A program made the position numbers and the translations under genes. A stretch of DNA of 64,000 nucleotides from Pseudomonas sp. MTM4 (GTDB lineage Bacteria > Pseudomonadota > Gammaproteobacteria > Pseudomonadales > Pseudomonadaceae): positions 2,197,501 through 2,261,500 of the forward strand of contig NZ_CP048411.1 of assembly GCF_019355055.1 (NCBI RefSeq). The letters are read 5' to 3'. How positions within the stretch are numbered: position 1 is the stretch's first letter; each line of letters opens with the position of its first letter. The notes under the pieces are model-generated. The model searched no databases. It saw nothing but the letters and a program-made list of their open reading frames with translations, and was not told the DNA's origin. Shown here piece after piece: positions 11,361 through 20,701 of this stretch.

Positions 11361-11495
11361 GTGCTAGCCCGCTATTGCGCCCTCGTTTTTTTCGCTGCAT
11401 CCCTCGCCCTTGCTGGCTGTTCCGGCAACTACAAATTCAACGACGACGAGTACCGCCCGCTGGGTGATCCGCAGGCGTCGTCCCGCAGCAACTGA
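11361..11495 (+). CDS. 44-residue lipoprotein, OrfX-type T6SS accessory
   Basis: A GTG start follows an excellent AAGGAGGA ribosome site (11348-11355) and opens a 44-codon frame ending with TGA at 11493. The product has a short hydrophobic N-terminus with a lipobox LAGC (Cys at residue 20), then SGNYKFNDDEYRPLGDPQASS, so it should be a tiny lipid-anchored periplasmic peptide of about 25 residues. Its place between the activator and the FHA gene is the same as that of orfX (PA1664) in P. aeruginosa HSI-II. Its role is unknown. It starts 20 bases ahead of the fha start region, so the two are probably co-translated. Confidence 0.8.
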   Translation: MLARYCALVFFAASLALAGCSGNYKFNDDEYRPLGDPQASSRSN

Positions 11496-11515
11496 CCCGC
11501 CAAGGAGAAAAAACC

Positions 11516-12709
11516 ATGGAACTGGTTTTCGATATGGTCAGTGCGCAGCAGTTCGTACCGGGCCTCATCAGCAGCAAAACCTTCAAGCAGGCCGGCGGCA
11601 TCATTGGCCGCGCCGAGGATTGCGATTGGGTCATTCCGGACCGCAAGCGCGTGCTGTCCAGCCGCCACGCCGTGGTGAGCTACCGGGACGGCGCATTCTT
11701 CCTCACCGACACCAGCAGCAACGGCATTCAGCTCAAGGACAGCGGCGCCAGCCTGGACAAGGGCCGGGCGCAGCGCATCGAGCACGGCAGCGTCTACTGC
11801 CTGGGCGACTTCGAAATCCGTGCTCGGCTGATCCAGGACCCGGCTTCCTTCGAAGGCGACATCGGCCGTCCGCAGCCGGCCGGCAGCATCATTCCCGACG
11901 ATGCCTTTCTCGATCTCGACCCGCTGACCGCGCTGGACCAGCAAGAGCGCGTCTACGCCGAGTTGGACGACCTGACCGCCGTGCTCGCCCCGTCTCGAGT
12001 CCAGGCGCAACAGCGTGACTACGCACAGATCGATGAGGAAAACCTGCAGATTCCCGAGCTGGTGATGCTTACACCCGCTGTCCAACCCAAAGCCTCGCCC
12101 GAACCCGAGCGCCTGCCGCCGGACTTCTGGACGCGATTCGGCGAGGCGCTAGGCGTCAGCCTGGACGATCTCGACGAGCAGGCGCGCCAAGCGCTGGCTC
12201 TAAAAGCGGCGAGTCTACTCAAGCAAAGCGTCGGCGGGCTGCAGCAGGCGTTGCGCACCCGTGGCGAGCTGAAAAACGAGTTGCGTCTGTCACTGACCAC
12301 CGTGCAGAGCGCCGGCAATAATCCGCTCAAGCACAGCATCGACAGTGGCGAAGCGCTGAGTCTTCTGCTGCGCAACGGCAAGGCCGGCCAGTTGCCGGCT
12401 GAGCAAGCCGTAGCGCGTGCCTACCGTGATCTGCAGGCGCACCAGGTGGCAATGCTGGCCGCCAGCCGGGCGGCCATCAAGGGCATGTTCGAGCAGCTGT
12501 CGCCGGAACAACTGGCGCTGCGCTTCGAACGCGACAACAAACCGCTGATTTCCACGTCCGGCGGACGCTGGCGCGCATACCGGCGACTGCATCAAGCCAT
12601 GCAGCGCGACGACGACTGGAGCGAACGGCTGTTCACACGCGACTTCGTCCAGGCTTACGAGGAGCAGGTGCGCCTGATCGCCACGCTCAACACCAACCTT
12701 CAAGGATGA
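11516..12709 (+). CDS. tagH: T6SS FHA-domain protein (Fha/TagH)
   Basis: A 397-residue protein with an N-terminal forkhead-associated domain carrying the phosphothreonine-binding residues GR (31-32), SRH (49-51) and NG (69-70). The acidic linker is followed by the C-terminal T6SS-FHA helical domain starting near PPDFWTRFGEALGV (about residue 200). Such proteins bind phosphothreonine made by the T6SS kinase and switch on assembly. The kinase and phosphatase genes lie 6-8 kb downstream in the same run of genes. The CAAGGAG site ahead of the ATG is strong, and the stop overlaps tssJ. Confidence 0.95.
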   Translation: MELVFDMVSAQQFVPGLISSKTFKQAGGIIGRAEDCDWVIPDRKRVLSSRHAVVSYRDGAFFLTDTSSNGIQLKDSGASLDKGRAQRIEHGSVYCLGDFEIRARLIQDPASFEGDIGRPQPAGSIIPDDAFLDLDPLTALDQQERVYAELDDLTAVLAPSRVQAQQRDYAQIDEENLQIPELVMLTPAVQPKASPEPERLPPDFWTRFGEALGVSLDDLDEQARQALALKAASLLKQSVGGLQQALRTRGELKNELRLSLTTVQSAGNNPLKHSIDSGEALSLLLRNGKAGQLPAEQAVARAYRDLQAHQVAMLAASRAAIKGMFEQLSPEQLALRFERDNKPLISTSGGRWRAYRRLHQAMQRDDDWSERLFTRDFVQAYEEQVRLIATLNTNLQG

Positions 12710-13200
12710 TGTCCATGTCTCGCTTTTTCCCCGCTGCGGTGCTTGCTGCGCTGGCCGCGCTCGCCGGCTGCTCGGCGCTCTCGCCCAATTCCCATCTGAC
12801 CAAGCTGGACCTGTCGTTGCAGGGCAGCGACCGGCTCAATCCCGACCTCAACGGTCGCCCATCGCCCATCGTGATACGCCTGATCGAACTCACGCATCCG
12901 GTGGCCTTTGAGAACGCTGATTTCTTCTCGCTCTACCAGCGGCCAAAGGAAGTCCTGTCACCGGACCTGGTGATTCAGGAGGAGCTGGAACTACGCCCCG
13001 GCGAGCAGCGCGATCTCAAACTGTTCGTGCAAGAGCACAGCCGTTATGTCGGCGTGCTGGCCGCCTACCGCGACCTGCCGGAGTCCAGCTGGCGTTTCGT
13101 CATTCCGCTGCAGCATAAGACGCAGAACCGCATCGAGCTGACGCTTGACGAGCACGGCATCCAGGCCGCCGACCCACTCGCGAAGGGAACTGATCAATGA
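12706..13200 (+). CDS. tssJ: T6SS outer-membrane lipoprotein TssJ
   Basis: The 164-residue product has a lipoprotein signal ending in the lipobox LAGC (Cys 22 from this start; ATG 12715 is an alternative start). The mature part has the TssJ beta-sandwich pattern, with LNPDLNGRPSPIVIRLIEL and later SPDLVIQEELELRPGEQRDL. TssJ anchors the TssM-TssL membrane complex to the outer membrane. It shares ATGA with the end of fha and again with tssK. Confidence 0.95.
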   Translation: MMSMSRFFPAAVLAALAALAGCSALSPNSHLTKLDLSLQGSDRLNPDLNGRPSPIVIRLIELTHPVAFENADFFSLYQRPKEVLSPDLVIQEELELRPGEQRDLKLFVQEHSRYVGVLAAYRDLPESSWRFVIPLQHKTQNRIELTLDEHGIQAADPLAKGTDQ

Positions 13201-14528
13201 GCCTGAACAGAGTGGTCTGGCAGGAGGGTATGCTGCTGCGCCCGCAACACTTCCAGCAGAACGACCGTCATTACGACGCGCAGCTCAAGTTGCGTACGCA
13301 GAAACTCGGCCACTACGCCTGGGGGTTCTTCGGGCTGGAGATTGACCGTCAGTTTCTCAACATGGGCAAGCTGGTACTCAGCCAGGCCAGCGGCCTCCTT
13401 CCTGATGGCAGCCTGTTCGAGATCGGCGCCGAACGTGAACCGCTGGCCGTGGACGTGTCGCCCAATACCAGCAATACCCCGGTCTATCTGGCGCTGCCTC
13501 TGGTCACCGGCAACCATATCGAGAGCCGTCGAGCGGAACAGAAAGACGTGCTGGCGCGCTACACCGCCGTCGACGAGGAGGTCGCCGATTCCAACGCCGG
13601 TGACGCCAGCAGCAGTCAGGTCAGCACCGCTCGACCGGACTTTCGCCTACTGCTCGGCGAGCAGCAGAGCGACCAAGCCTATGTGAAGCTCAAACTCTGC
13701 GACATCCTCGACACCACGCCGGACGGCGTGATCAGCCTCGATCCCGAATACATCCCGACCTTCATCGACTTTCAGGCGTCCAGCTATTTGCTGTCCTGCC
13801 TGAAGGAAGTGATCAGCATGCTCGGCCATCGCGGCGACATCTTGGCCGAACGCATCCGCGCCACCGGCAAGGTCGGCGGTGCCGAGGTTGGCGACTTCAT
13901 GATGCTGCAGCTGATCAACCGCTACGAGCCGGTGCTGCGCCATTACCTGGGCATCGACCGGGTCCACCCCGAACAGATCTATCGCGAGCTGCTGGGATTG
14001 CTCGGCGAACTGGCGACCTTCTCCAGCGAAACCAAGCGCCCACGCCTCGATGGCCGCTACCTGCATAATGACCAGGGGCTGTCGTTTCGCAAGCTGATGG
14101 ATGCGATCCGCCAAGTGCTGTCGATGGTGCTCGAGCAACACGCCATCGAACTGCTGCTACAGCAACGCCAGTACGGCATCCAGGTCTCGCCGCTGCACGA
14201 CCACAAACTGCTCGGCAGCGCCTCGTTCGTGCTGGCCGCCAGCGCCCAGTGCGACTCAGAAGAATTGCGCACACGCCTGCCGGCACACCTCAAGGTCGGC
14301 CCGGTCGAGCGCATTCGCCAGTTGGTCAACCTGCATCTGCCGGGGATCAAGGTCAAACCGCTGCCGGTGGCCCCGCGGCAGATCCCGTTCCACTCCGGCA
14401 AAACCTACTTCGCCTTAGAGCTCAACTCCGAGGAGCTGGCGCAACTGGAGCGCTCCGGCGGCTTCGCCTTCCACGTGTCCGGTGAGTTCACCGGGCTTGA
14501 GCTGAAATTTTGGGCGATCAGGAACTGA
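13197..14528 (+). CDS. tssK: T6SS baseplate-to-membrane connector TssK
   Basis: The 443-residue protein starts with the diagnostic RVVWQEGMLLRPQHFQQNDR and has the full TssK length, including the C-terminal FHSGKTYFALELN segment. TssK links the baseplate to the cytoplasmic parts of TssL and TssM and derives from a phage receptor-binding protein fold. Its start overlaps the tssJ stop (ATGA). Confidence 0.97.
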   Translation: MSLNRVVWQEGMLLRPQHFQQNDRHYDAQLKLRTQKLGHYAWGFFGLEIDRQFLNMGKLVLSQASGLLPDGSLFEIGAEREPLAVDVSPNTSNTPVYLALPLVTGNHIESRRAEQKDVLARYTAVDEEVADSNAGDASSSQVSTARPDFRLLLGEQQSDQAYVKLKLCDILDTTPDGVISLDPEYIPTFIDFQASSYLLSCLKEVISMLGHRGDILAERIRATGKVGGAEVGDFMMLQLINRYEPVLRHYLGIDRVHPEQIYRELLGLLGELATFSSETKRPRLDGRYLHNDQGLSFRKLMDAIRQVLSMVLEQHAIELLLQQRQYGIQVSPLHDHKLLGSASFVLAASAQCDSEELRTRLPAHLKVGPVERIRQLVNLHLPGIKVKPLPVAPRQIPFHSGKTYFALELNSEELAQLERSGGFAFHVSGEFTGLELKFWAIRN

Positions 14529-14533
14529 CCGAC

Positions 14534-15406
14534 ATGATCAGAGAAATGGACTACGGACAGGACGACAAGACGGTCATCCTCAATCGCCACGGCGACGCCC
14601 CGGCGCACAGCCCGCTAACCGACTTCAGCGCGCCGCCCAAATTCGAGCAGCTGGAGGAGCGGATGATCTACGCCGCCCGCCTGCGCCCGGCGGAAACCTT
14701 CAACATCAGCCTCAACCCGCTAGTGGCGGCGGCCTCCTCACTGCTGTCCGAAGTGGTGCGGCTCAAGCACAGCTTCGAAGGCGAGGACCTGCACGCGCTT
14801 AATCAGCGCCTGTCGAGCGAGCTCAAGCTATTCGAACACCGCGCCCTGCACGATGGCGCCGAAAGCAGCCAAGTCATGGCCGCGCGCTACGTGCTGTGTA
14901 CCGTTATCGACGAAGCGGTGGTCACCACGCCCTGGGGCAACGAGAGCGAATGGTCGCAGATGAGCCTGCTGTCGGGCTTCCACAACGAGACCTTCGGAGG
15001 CGAGAAATTCTTCCAGCTGCTCGAGCGCCTCTCGCGTAATCCGGTCAAGCACTTGCCGATGCTGGAATTGATGTACCTCTGCCTGTCGCTGGGCTTCGAG
15101 GGCAAGTACCGCGTACTGCCGCGCGGCATGCTCGAACTCGAAGCGGTACGCGACAGCCTCTACCGGCAGATCCGCCAGTTGCGCGGCGACGTGCCGCGTG
15201 AGGTTTCACCGCACTGGCAAGGACTGCGCGACACGCGTCGGCACCTGGTGCGCATCGTGCCTTGGTGGCTGGTCGCTCTCTTCACGCTGGTCTGCCTGGG
15301 CATGCTGTACGCAGGCTTTGCCTGGGTACTTGGCGAGCAACGCCACACCGTGCTGCAGCCGTACCAACCCGTCGATCCAACCGTTCAGATCGAGCCTCAG
15401 CCGTAA
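14534..15406 (+). CDS. tssL: T6SS inner-membrane protein TssL (DotU)
   Basis: From ATG 14534 the product has 290 residues. A TTG at 14510 inside tssK could also serve, but AGGAA at 14519-14523 suits the ATG. The DotU domain is clear from LNPLVAAASSLLSEVVRL, the central YVLCTVIDEAVVTTPWG and LLSGFHNETFGGEKFFQ. A single transmembrane segment near residues 240-266 ends the protein, with no OmpA-like peptidoglycan-binding extension. TssL forms the inner-membrane complex with TssM. Confidence 0.94.
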   Translation: MIREMDYGQDDKTVILNRHGDAPAHSPLTDFSAPPKFEQLEERMIYAARLRPAETFNISLNPLVAAASSLLSEVVRLKHSFEGEDLHALNQRLSSELKLFEHRALHDGAESSQVMAARYVLCTVIDEAVVTTPWGNESEWSQMSLLSGFHNETFGGEKFFQLLERLSRNPVKHLPMLELMYLCLSLGFEGKYRVLPRGMLELEAVRDSLYRQIRQLRGDVPREVSPHWQGLRDTRRHLVRIVPWWLVALFTLVCLGMLYAGFAWVLGEQRHTVLQPYQPVDPTVQIEPQP

Positions 15407-15421
15407 CAAGGACGTAATGCC

Positions 15422-18400
15422 ATGAAGGTTTTTTTCGGCAAGCTTGCCGCGTTTTTCCGCAAGACCTGGGTATGGAGCCTATGCGTTCTGCTGGTACTGG
15501 CCCTGCTGGTGTGGTTCATCGGACCGCTGCTGGCGGTGGACGATTACAAATTCTGGGAATCCTCGACCAGCCGCCTGCTGACCATTGCCGGTCTATGCCT
15601 GGCCTGGGGCCTGTTCATGGTCTTCGCCAGCTGGCGCAGCACCCGTCGTCAGCAGGCCGAGGCCAGCGATGACGAATTGCAGGAGCGCCTGCGCCGCGAA
15701 GGGCTGGTCAGTGAGGAACAGAGCATCCTGCGCCAACGCTACCGGGACGCCATGCGCACTCTCAAGCGCTCGAGCCTGTACCGCGGGCGTAGCGAGAAAT
15801 GGCGCAACGACCTGCCCTGGTACCTGTTGCTTGGCCCCCAGGGCAGCGGCAAGACCTCGCTGCTCGATTTCTGCGGCTTGGACTTTCCACTCAACCGCAG
15901 CGAAAACCAGCGCTTGACTAAGGACGTCTCCGGCACCCGCTACGCCGATTGGTACTTCGCCGATCACGCCGTATTGATCGACACCGCCGGCCGCTACCTG
16001 ACCCAACCCGACGCCTCGGTCGATGGCAAGGCCTGGGACACACTGCTCGGCCTGCTACGCCGCCGCCGTGCGCGTCCGCTCAATGGTGTGCTGGTCAACA
16101 TTCCAGTCGAACAACTGCTGCAATCGAGCGAACTGGAGCTCGAAACCCTGGCGCGTCAAAGCCGCCAGCGCTTGCACGAGATCCACCAGCGCCTGGGCGC
16201 CGACGTGCCGGTCTATCTGGTGCTGAGCAAGGCGGACAAGGTGCTTGGCTTCGACGAGTTCTTCGATCAGCTGTCACGCGAAGAGAGCGATCAGGTGCTT
16301 GGCGCCAGCTTTCGCAAAGAGCAGGACGGCACCGACGTCAATGTGATCCGAGGCGAATTCGAGGAGCTACTACGCCGGCTCAACAGCCAGGTGATTCTAC
16401 GCATGCACCAGGAGCGAGATACCCAGCGCCGCGGCCGCATTCTCGACTTTCCCCATCAGCTCGGTCAGATCGGCGAGCGCCTTTGCCTGTTCATAGAGCT
16501 GGCGTTTTCCGGCAACCGCTACCAGCGTGCCAGCCAGCTGCGCGGCTTCTACCTGACCAGCGCGCCGCAATTGCAAGGCGTGCTCGATCCGCTGACCAGC
16601 GGCATCGGTCGTAATCTCGGGCTGTCCAGCAACGCACTGCCGACCTTGCGCAGTGGCCGAGCGCGCTTCATCAATCACCTGCTCAGCCGAGTGATTTTCC
16701 CCGAGGCCGACCTGGCCGGACTGGACCAGAAGGAAGTGCGCCGTATCGACTGGGGCCAGCGCGCCTTGTATGCCGCGAGCTTCGCCTGCCTGGCGCTGTT
16801 CGGCGCGCTCTGGGCCAATGGTTTCTCCGGCAATCATGAGCGGCTCGAGCAGCTGCGCAGCCTGGCCGATCGGCTGGGCGACGAGCACCAGGGAATCGCC
16901 GCTCAGGACGACGCGCTACGCACGCTCAAGGCATTGGACACCAGCTATGCCGCAACCCAAGTATTTCCCGATAAAGCCGAGGTGTCCTACCTGCAGCGCG
17001 GCGGACTCTACCAGGGCGAGGACGTCGATCCGACATTGCGTCAGGCGTACCGCCGAGAGCTGGAAAACCTGCTGCTACCGCGCGTCGGCCGCCAGCTCGA
17101 AGCCCAGGTACGCGCCAACCTCACCGATCGCGAACGCCTACTCGGCAGCCTGCGCGCTTACCTCATGCTCAACCTGGAGCAGCGACGCGACGAAGGCTTT
17201 CTCAAGGAGTGGCTGGCAGCCGACTGGTCGCTGCGCTATGCAGGCAATGCCGTGGCACAAAACGGTCTGAACACACATTTCGAGCGCCTGCTCGAAGAAG
17301 GCTTCGAGCCTTACACGCTCAACGATCAGCTTGTCTCCGAGGCGCGCCAGGTGCTGCGCAGCGAATCGTTGGCCAACGTCGTCTACCGTATGTTGCGCGA
17401 TCAGGCCCGCAGCCTGCCCGACTACCGCTTCAGCCAGCGCCTCGGGCCCCAAGGCGCGCTGTTCAACGGCGGCGATTACGCCATCCCCGGCCTTTACACC
17501 CAGAACGGTTACCAGAAGTTCTATGTCGCCCAGGGCAGCGACCTGGTGCGCGAGATCCTGCGCGACAACTGGGTGCTCGGCGAGGGCGACAGCCTGAGCC
17601 TGAAGGACCTCGGGCGCCTGATGGTGGAAATGGAACAGCTCTACTTTCGCGACTACGCCAACTACTGGGGCGAAGCCGTGGCACAGCTGTCGCTGGAGCC
17701 GATTGCTGGCGCCGGCCAGGGTGCTGTACTACTAAGCGGGCTGAGCGCGGCTAACTCGCCACTGCTGCAATTACTGATTGAAGTGCGCGACAACACCCGC
17801 TTTGCCGGCGCAGCGGACGCCGCAGGTGATGCTGCAGATGCCGCCGATGCCGCCGATGCGCTCAAGGATGCCAATGGCAAACTGGGCAAGGCTGCCAAAC
17901 TGGCCTCGGCCGCTGCAGAACAAACCCAGGCCGCACTGGCCAAGAAGCTGCCGGACACCGCGCGCAAGATGCTTGAGCGTCGATTCGAACCGCTGCATCG
18001 CCTGCTCGACGAACAGGAGGGCGCCAGCGCCGAGCTGATCCCAACGCTGCAGGCGCTCGACGCGTTGCAGCTGCAACTGGCGAGCCTGGCCCACGCCAGC
18101 GCGCCGGATCAGGCCGCGTTCGAGCTGGCCAAGGCGCGTATGGGCGGCCAGCGCGACGCGATCAACCAGTTACGCACCAGCGCGGCCCGTCTGCCGCAAC
18201 CCATCGGCAACTGGCTCGGCCTGCTCGCTGAGGACAGCTGGACGTTAGTCTTGAACGACGCCTATCACTACCTCAATCGGCGCTACCAGGGCGAGCTGTA
18301 TGCGTTCTACAAAACGTCGCTGCGTCAGCGCTATCCGTTCAGCGCTCACAGTGAAAGTGACGTCGCGATCGCCGATTTCCGTGAATTCTTCAAGGCACAA

Positions 18401-18970
18401 GGCGTTGCCGACGGTTTTTTTGATCGCTACCTCAAACCCTTCGTCAGCGGCAGCGCCGGCCAGTACCAGCTGCGCCGCGTCGATGGTCGCGGCCTGCCGC
18501 TGTCGCGCGAATTCCTGGCGCAGATGGGACATGCACAGACCATCCGCCGCAGCTTTTTCGCGGAGAGCCCGAACGAGCCACAGATCCGCTTCAAGCTGGA
18601 GCCTTATTCGCTGGACTCGAGCCTGGGTCGCGCCGACTTCCGCTTCGGCAACCAGCAGATGGAATACCGCCATGGGCCGATCGTGCAGACCGCTTTCAGC
18701 TGGCCGGCTACCGCGGACGATGGCCGCACCAGCCTGGTGGTCGAGGAACTCGGTGGACGCCGCGTCGGTATCGAAAAGAACACTGGCCCCTGGTCGCTGT
18801 TCCGCCTGCTGGACCTGATGCAGGTCGACTACCACAGCGGGCGTGATGTATTGATGCTCAAGGCCAACCTCGGCGGGCGCCACGCCAACTACCTGTTGCA
18901 CAGCCAGCGCTCGCCGAACCCGTTCGACATCGCCCTGCTGCGTGACTTCAAGCTGCCGGCGACCCTGTGA
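15422..18970 (+). CDS. tssM: T6SS inner-membrane protein TssM (IcmF)
   Basis: The 1182-residue protein has two N-terminal transmembrane segments (about 12-35 and 52-70), a cytoplasmic GTPase-like domain with Walker A GPQGSGKT (138-145), a third membrane segment near 447-468, and a long periplasmic IcmF/VasK region. The C-terminal beta domain (ELGGRRVGIEKNTGPWSLFRLL) contacts TssJ. TssM is the trans-envelope strut of the T6SS. Around residues 797-812 an alanine/aspartate repeat is present (see findings). The stop overlaps the phosphatase start. Confidence 0.97.
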   Translation: MKVFFGKLAAFFRKTWVWSLCVLLVLALLVWFIGPLLAVDDYKFWESSTSRLLTIAGLCLAWGLFMVFASWRSTRRQQAEASDDELQERLRREGLVSEEQSILRQRYRDAMRTLKRSSLYRGRSEKWRNDLPWYLLLGPQGSGKTSLLDFCGLDFPLNRSENQRLTKDVSGTRYADWYFADHAVLIDTAGRYLTQPDASVDGKAWDTLLGLLRRRRARPLNGVLVNIPVEQLLQSSELELETLARQSRQRLHEIHQRLGADVPVYLVLSKADKVLGFDEFFDQLSREESDQVLGASFRKEQDGTDVNVIRGEFEELLRRLNSQVILRMHQERDTQRRGRILDFPHQLGQIGERLCLFIELAFSGNRYQRASQLRGFYLTSAPQLQGVLDPLTSGIGRNLGLSSNALPTLRSGRARFINHLLSRVIFPEADLAGLDQKEVRRIDWGQRALYAASFACLALFGALWANGFSGNHERLEQLRSLADRLGDEHQGIAAQDDALRTLKALDTSYAATQVFPDKAEVSYLQRGGLYQGEDVDPTLRQAYRRELENLLLPRVGRQLEAQVRANLTDRERLLGSLRAYLMLNLEQRRDEGFLKEWLAADWSLRYAGNAVAQNGLNTHFERLLEEGFEPYTLNDQLVSEARQVLRSESLANVVYRMLRDQARSLPDYRFSQRLGPQGALFNGGDYAIPGLYTQNGYQKFYVAQGSDLVREILRDNWVLGEGDSLSLKDLGRLMVEMEQLYFRDYANYWGEAVAQLSLEPIAGAGQGAVLLSGLSAANSPLLQLLIEVRDNTRFAGAADAAGDAADAADAADALKDANGKLGKAAKLASAAAEQTQAALAKKLPDTARKMLERRFEPLHRLLDEQEGASAELIPTLQALDALQLQLASLAHASAPDQAAFELAKARMGGQRDAINQLRTSAARLPQPIGNWLGLLAEDSWTLVLNDAYHYLNRRYQGELYAFYKTSLRQRYPFSAHSESDVAIADFREFFKAQGVADGFFDRYLKPFVSGSAGQYQLRRVDGRGLPLSREFLAQMGHAQTIRRSFFAESPNEPQIRFKLEPYSLDSSLGRADFRFGNQQMEYRHGPIVQTAFSWPATADDGRTSLVVEELGGRRVGIEKNTGPWSLFRLLDLMQVDYHSGRDVLMLKANLGGRHANYLLHSQRSPNPFDIALLRDFKLPATL

Positions 18971-19707
18971 TGACCGGGACGCCGAGCCGGACCGCCAACT
19001 GGCGAAGTGCCGCGCGGACCGATAGAGGCAAGGTCCGCGCACGCAACGAAGACGCTTTTCTCGACCTCCCCGAGCAAGGTCTCTGGGTCGTCGCGGACGG
19101 AATGGGTGGTCACCAAAACGGCGCCCTGGCCAGCCGCCTGATCGTCGAGCAACTGGCCGAGCTGCCCGAAGGCAGTTTGGCCGAGCGTTTGGTCAGCCTG
19201 CGCCACTGTCTGCACGAACTCAACCGCCGCCTCGGACAAGAACTGACGGTCACCGCCGAACGTCCCGACCCAGTCATCGGCAGTACCGTGGTCGCCCTGC
19301 TGATGGAAGGCGAACGCGCCGCTTGCGTCTGGGCCGGGGACAGCCGCTGCTACCTCTGGCGCAGCAGCCGTCTGTATCAGCTTTCGCGCGACCATTCGCT
19401 GCTGCGGCAACTGATCGACGAGCAGAACCTGAGCCCGCAGGAAGCTGCGCGCCACCCTGCGGCACATGCGCTCACCCGTGCCGTCGGCGCCAGCGAGCAA
19501 CTGGAGCTGGATATCCTCGAGTTCGACGTTCACCCCGGCGACACTCTGCTTCTGTGCAGCGACGGGCTCTACCAGAGTCTGCCGCCGGATACGCTGAGCG
19601 CGGCGCTGAACTCGCCGTCGACCGGACTTGCGCTACAGCGCCTATTCGACCAAGCCTTGGATGGTCCGGCGCGGGACAATCTCAGCGCCGTGGTGGTGCG
19701 TCGATGA
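18970..19707 (+). CDS. pppA: T6SS PP2C-type Ser/Thr phosphatase (Stp1/PppA)
   Basis: A 245-residue PP2C phosphatase. Metal-binding and catalytic motifs are all present: RTDRGKVRARNEDAF, VVADGMGGHQNG, CVWAGDSRCYLWR, LLLCSDGLYQ and DNLSAVVV. It removes threonine phosphates put on the FHA protein by the kinase encoded next to it, thereby damping T6SS activity. The ATG at 18970 follows GTG 18967, and either may start; both overlap the tssM stop. It has no membrane segment, so it acts in the cytoplasm. Confidence 0.93.
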   Translation: MTGTPSRTANWRSAARTDRGKVRARNEDAFLDLPEQGLWVVADGMGGHQNGALASRLIVEQLAELPEGSLAERLVSLRHCLHELNRRLGQELTVTAERPDPVIGSTVVALLMEGERAACVWAGDSRCYLWRSSRLYQLSRDHSLLRQLIDEQNLSPQEAARHPAAHALTRAVGASEQLELDILEFDVHPGDTLLLCSDGLYQSLPPDTLSAALNSPSTGLALQRLFDQALDGPARDNLSAVVVRR

Positions 19708-20681
19708 ACGAACCTCTGTGCGCCTCGGAACTGACTTATTTTGCCTTCGCCGCCACTGCTGCGCCGGGGCAGGCACCAACGCCTGCAACCGTTACAACCG
19801 GTGAGCTGCCTCAGGTGCTTGGCGGGCGTTACCGGATCGAACGGTTGCTCGGCGTCGGCGGCATGGGCGCGGTCTACCGGGCGCGGGATCTATTGCGCGA
19901 GCAATTCGGCGATCCGGAACCCTACGTCGCGCTGAAGACCCTAAGCGACGATTTCGCCGAATACCCCGACGCCCATGCGCTGCTCTACACCGAGTTCGCA
20001 CTGACTGCCCGGCTGAGCCATCGCCACGTCGTGCGCCTGTTCGGCTTCGACGTGGACACCGCCAGCCAGCGAGCCTTCATCACCCTCGAATTGCTCAAGG
20101 GTCCGACGCTCGACCAGCTGCTCAGCGAGCATCCCGAAGGGCTCGCCTGGAATGAGTTGCGCGAGATCGCCCTGCCGCTACTCGAAGCGCTCGCGTATTC
20201 ACATAGCCGCGGCGTCATCCACGGGGACCTCAAACCGAGCAACGTGATACTCGCCGAAGACGGATTGCGCCTGTTCGACTACGGACTCGGCCAGCCACTC
20301 GAGGGCGTGCTCAACAGCTTGCCGCGCCTCTCCCGCAACCGTTTCAAGGCATGGACGACACGCTACGCGGCCCCGGAACTGCTGGACGGTGCCGAGCCAT
20401 CGGAAGCCAGCGATATCTACGCGCTCGGTTGCCTGCTGTTCGAATTGGCAAGCGGCAGCCACCCGTTCCGCCGCTTGAGCGCCAAGCAGGCCAAAGCGAT
20501 GGCGCTGGAAAAAGAGTTGCGCTGCCCGCCAAATCTACCCACTCATATTTGGCAGTCGCTGCTTATGGCACTGGCTTTCGATGTAGATGAGCGAACCAGC
20601 AGCGTGACCCAGCTACTGAATATCTTCCGCCGCCCCGCACCCAGCCGCCTGCAGCGCTGGTTCGGGCGCCCCCATGGATGA
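19704..20681 (+). CDS. T6SS Ser/Thr protein kinase (Stk1/PpkA type)
   Basis: From the ATG that overlaps the phosphatase stop, the protein has 325 residues and one Hanks-type kinase domain: P-loop GVGGMGAVY (about 51-59), catalytic Lys 78 in VALKTL, catalytic loop HGDLKPSN (173-180), DYG (192-194) and APE. It lacks a transmembrane segment and the C-terminal extension of HSI-I PpkA, so it matches the shorter Stk1 of HSI-II. The HGD and DYG variants are unusual (see findings). It should phosphorylate the FHA protein. Confidence 0.92.
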   Translation: MNEPLCASELTYFAFAATAAPGQAPTPATVTTGELPQVLGGRYRIERLLGVGGMGAVYRARDLLREQFGDPEPYVALKTLSDDFAEYPDAHALLYTEFALTARLSHRHVVRLFGFDVDTASQRAFITLELLKGPTLDQLLSEHPEGLAWNELREIALPLLEALAYSHSRGVIHGDLKPSNVILAEDGLRLFDYGLGQPLEGVLNSLPRLSRNRFKAWTTRYAAPELLDGAEPSEASDIYALGCLLFELASGSHPFRRLSAKQAKAMALEKELRCPPNLPTHIWQSLLMALAFDVDERTSSVTQLLNIFRRPAPSRLQRWFGRPHG

Positions 20682-20701
20682 CACAAGGACAAGGAAGCGC
20701 G

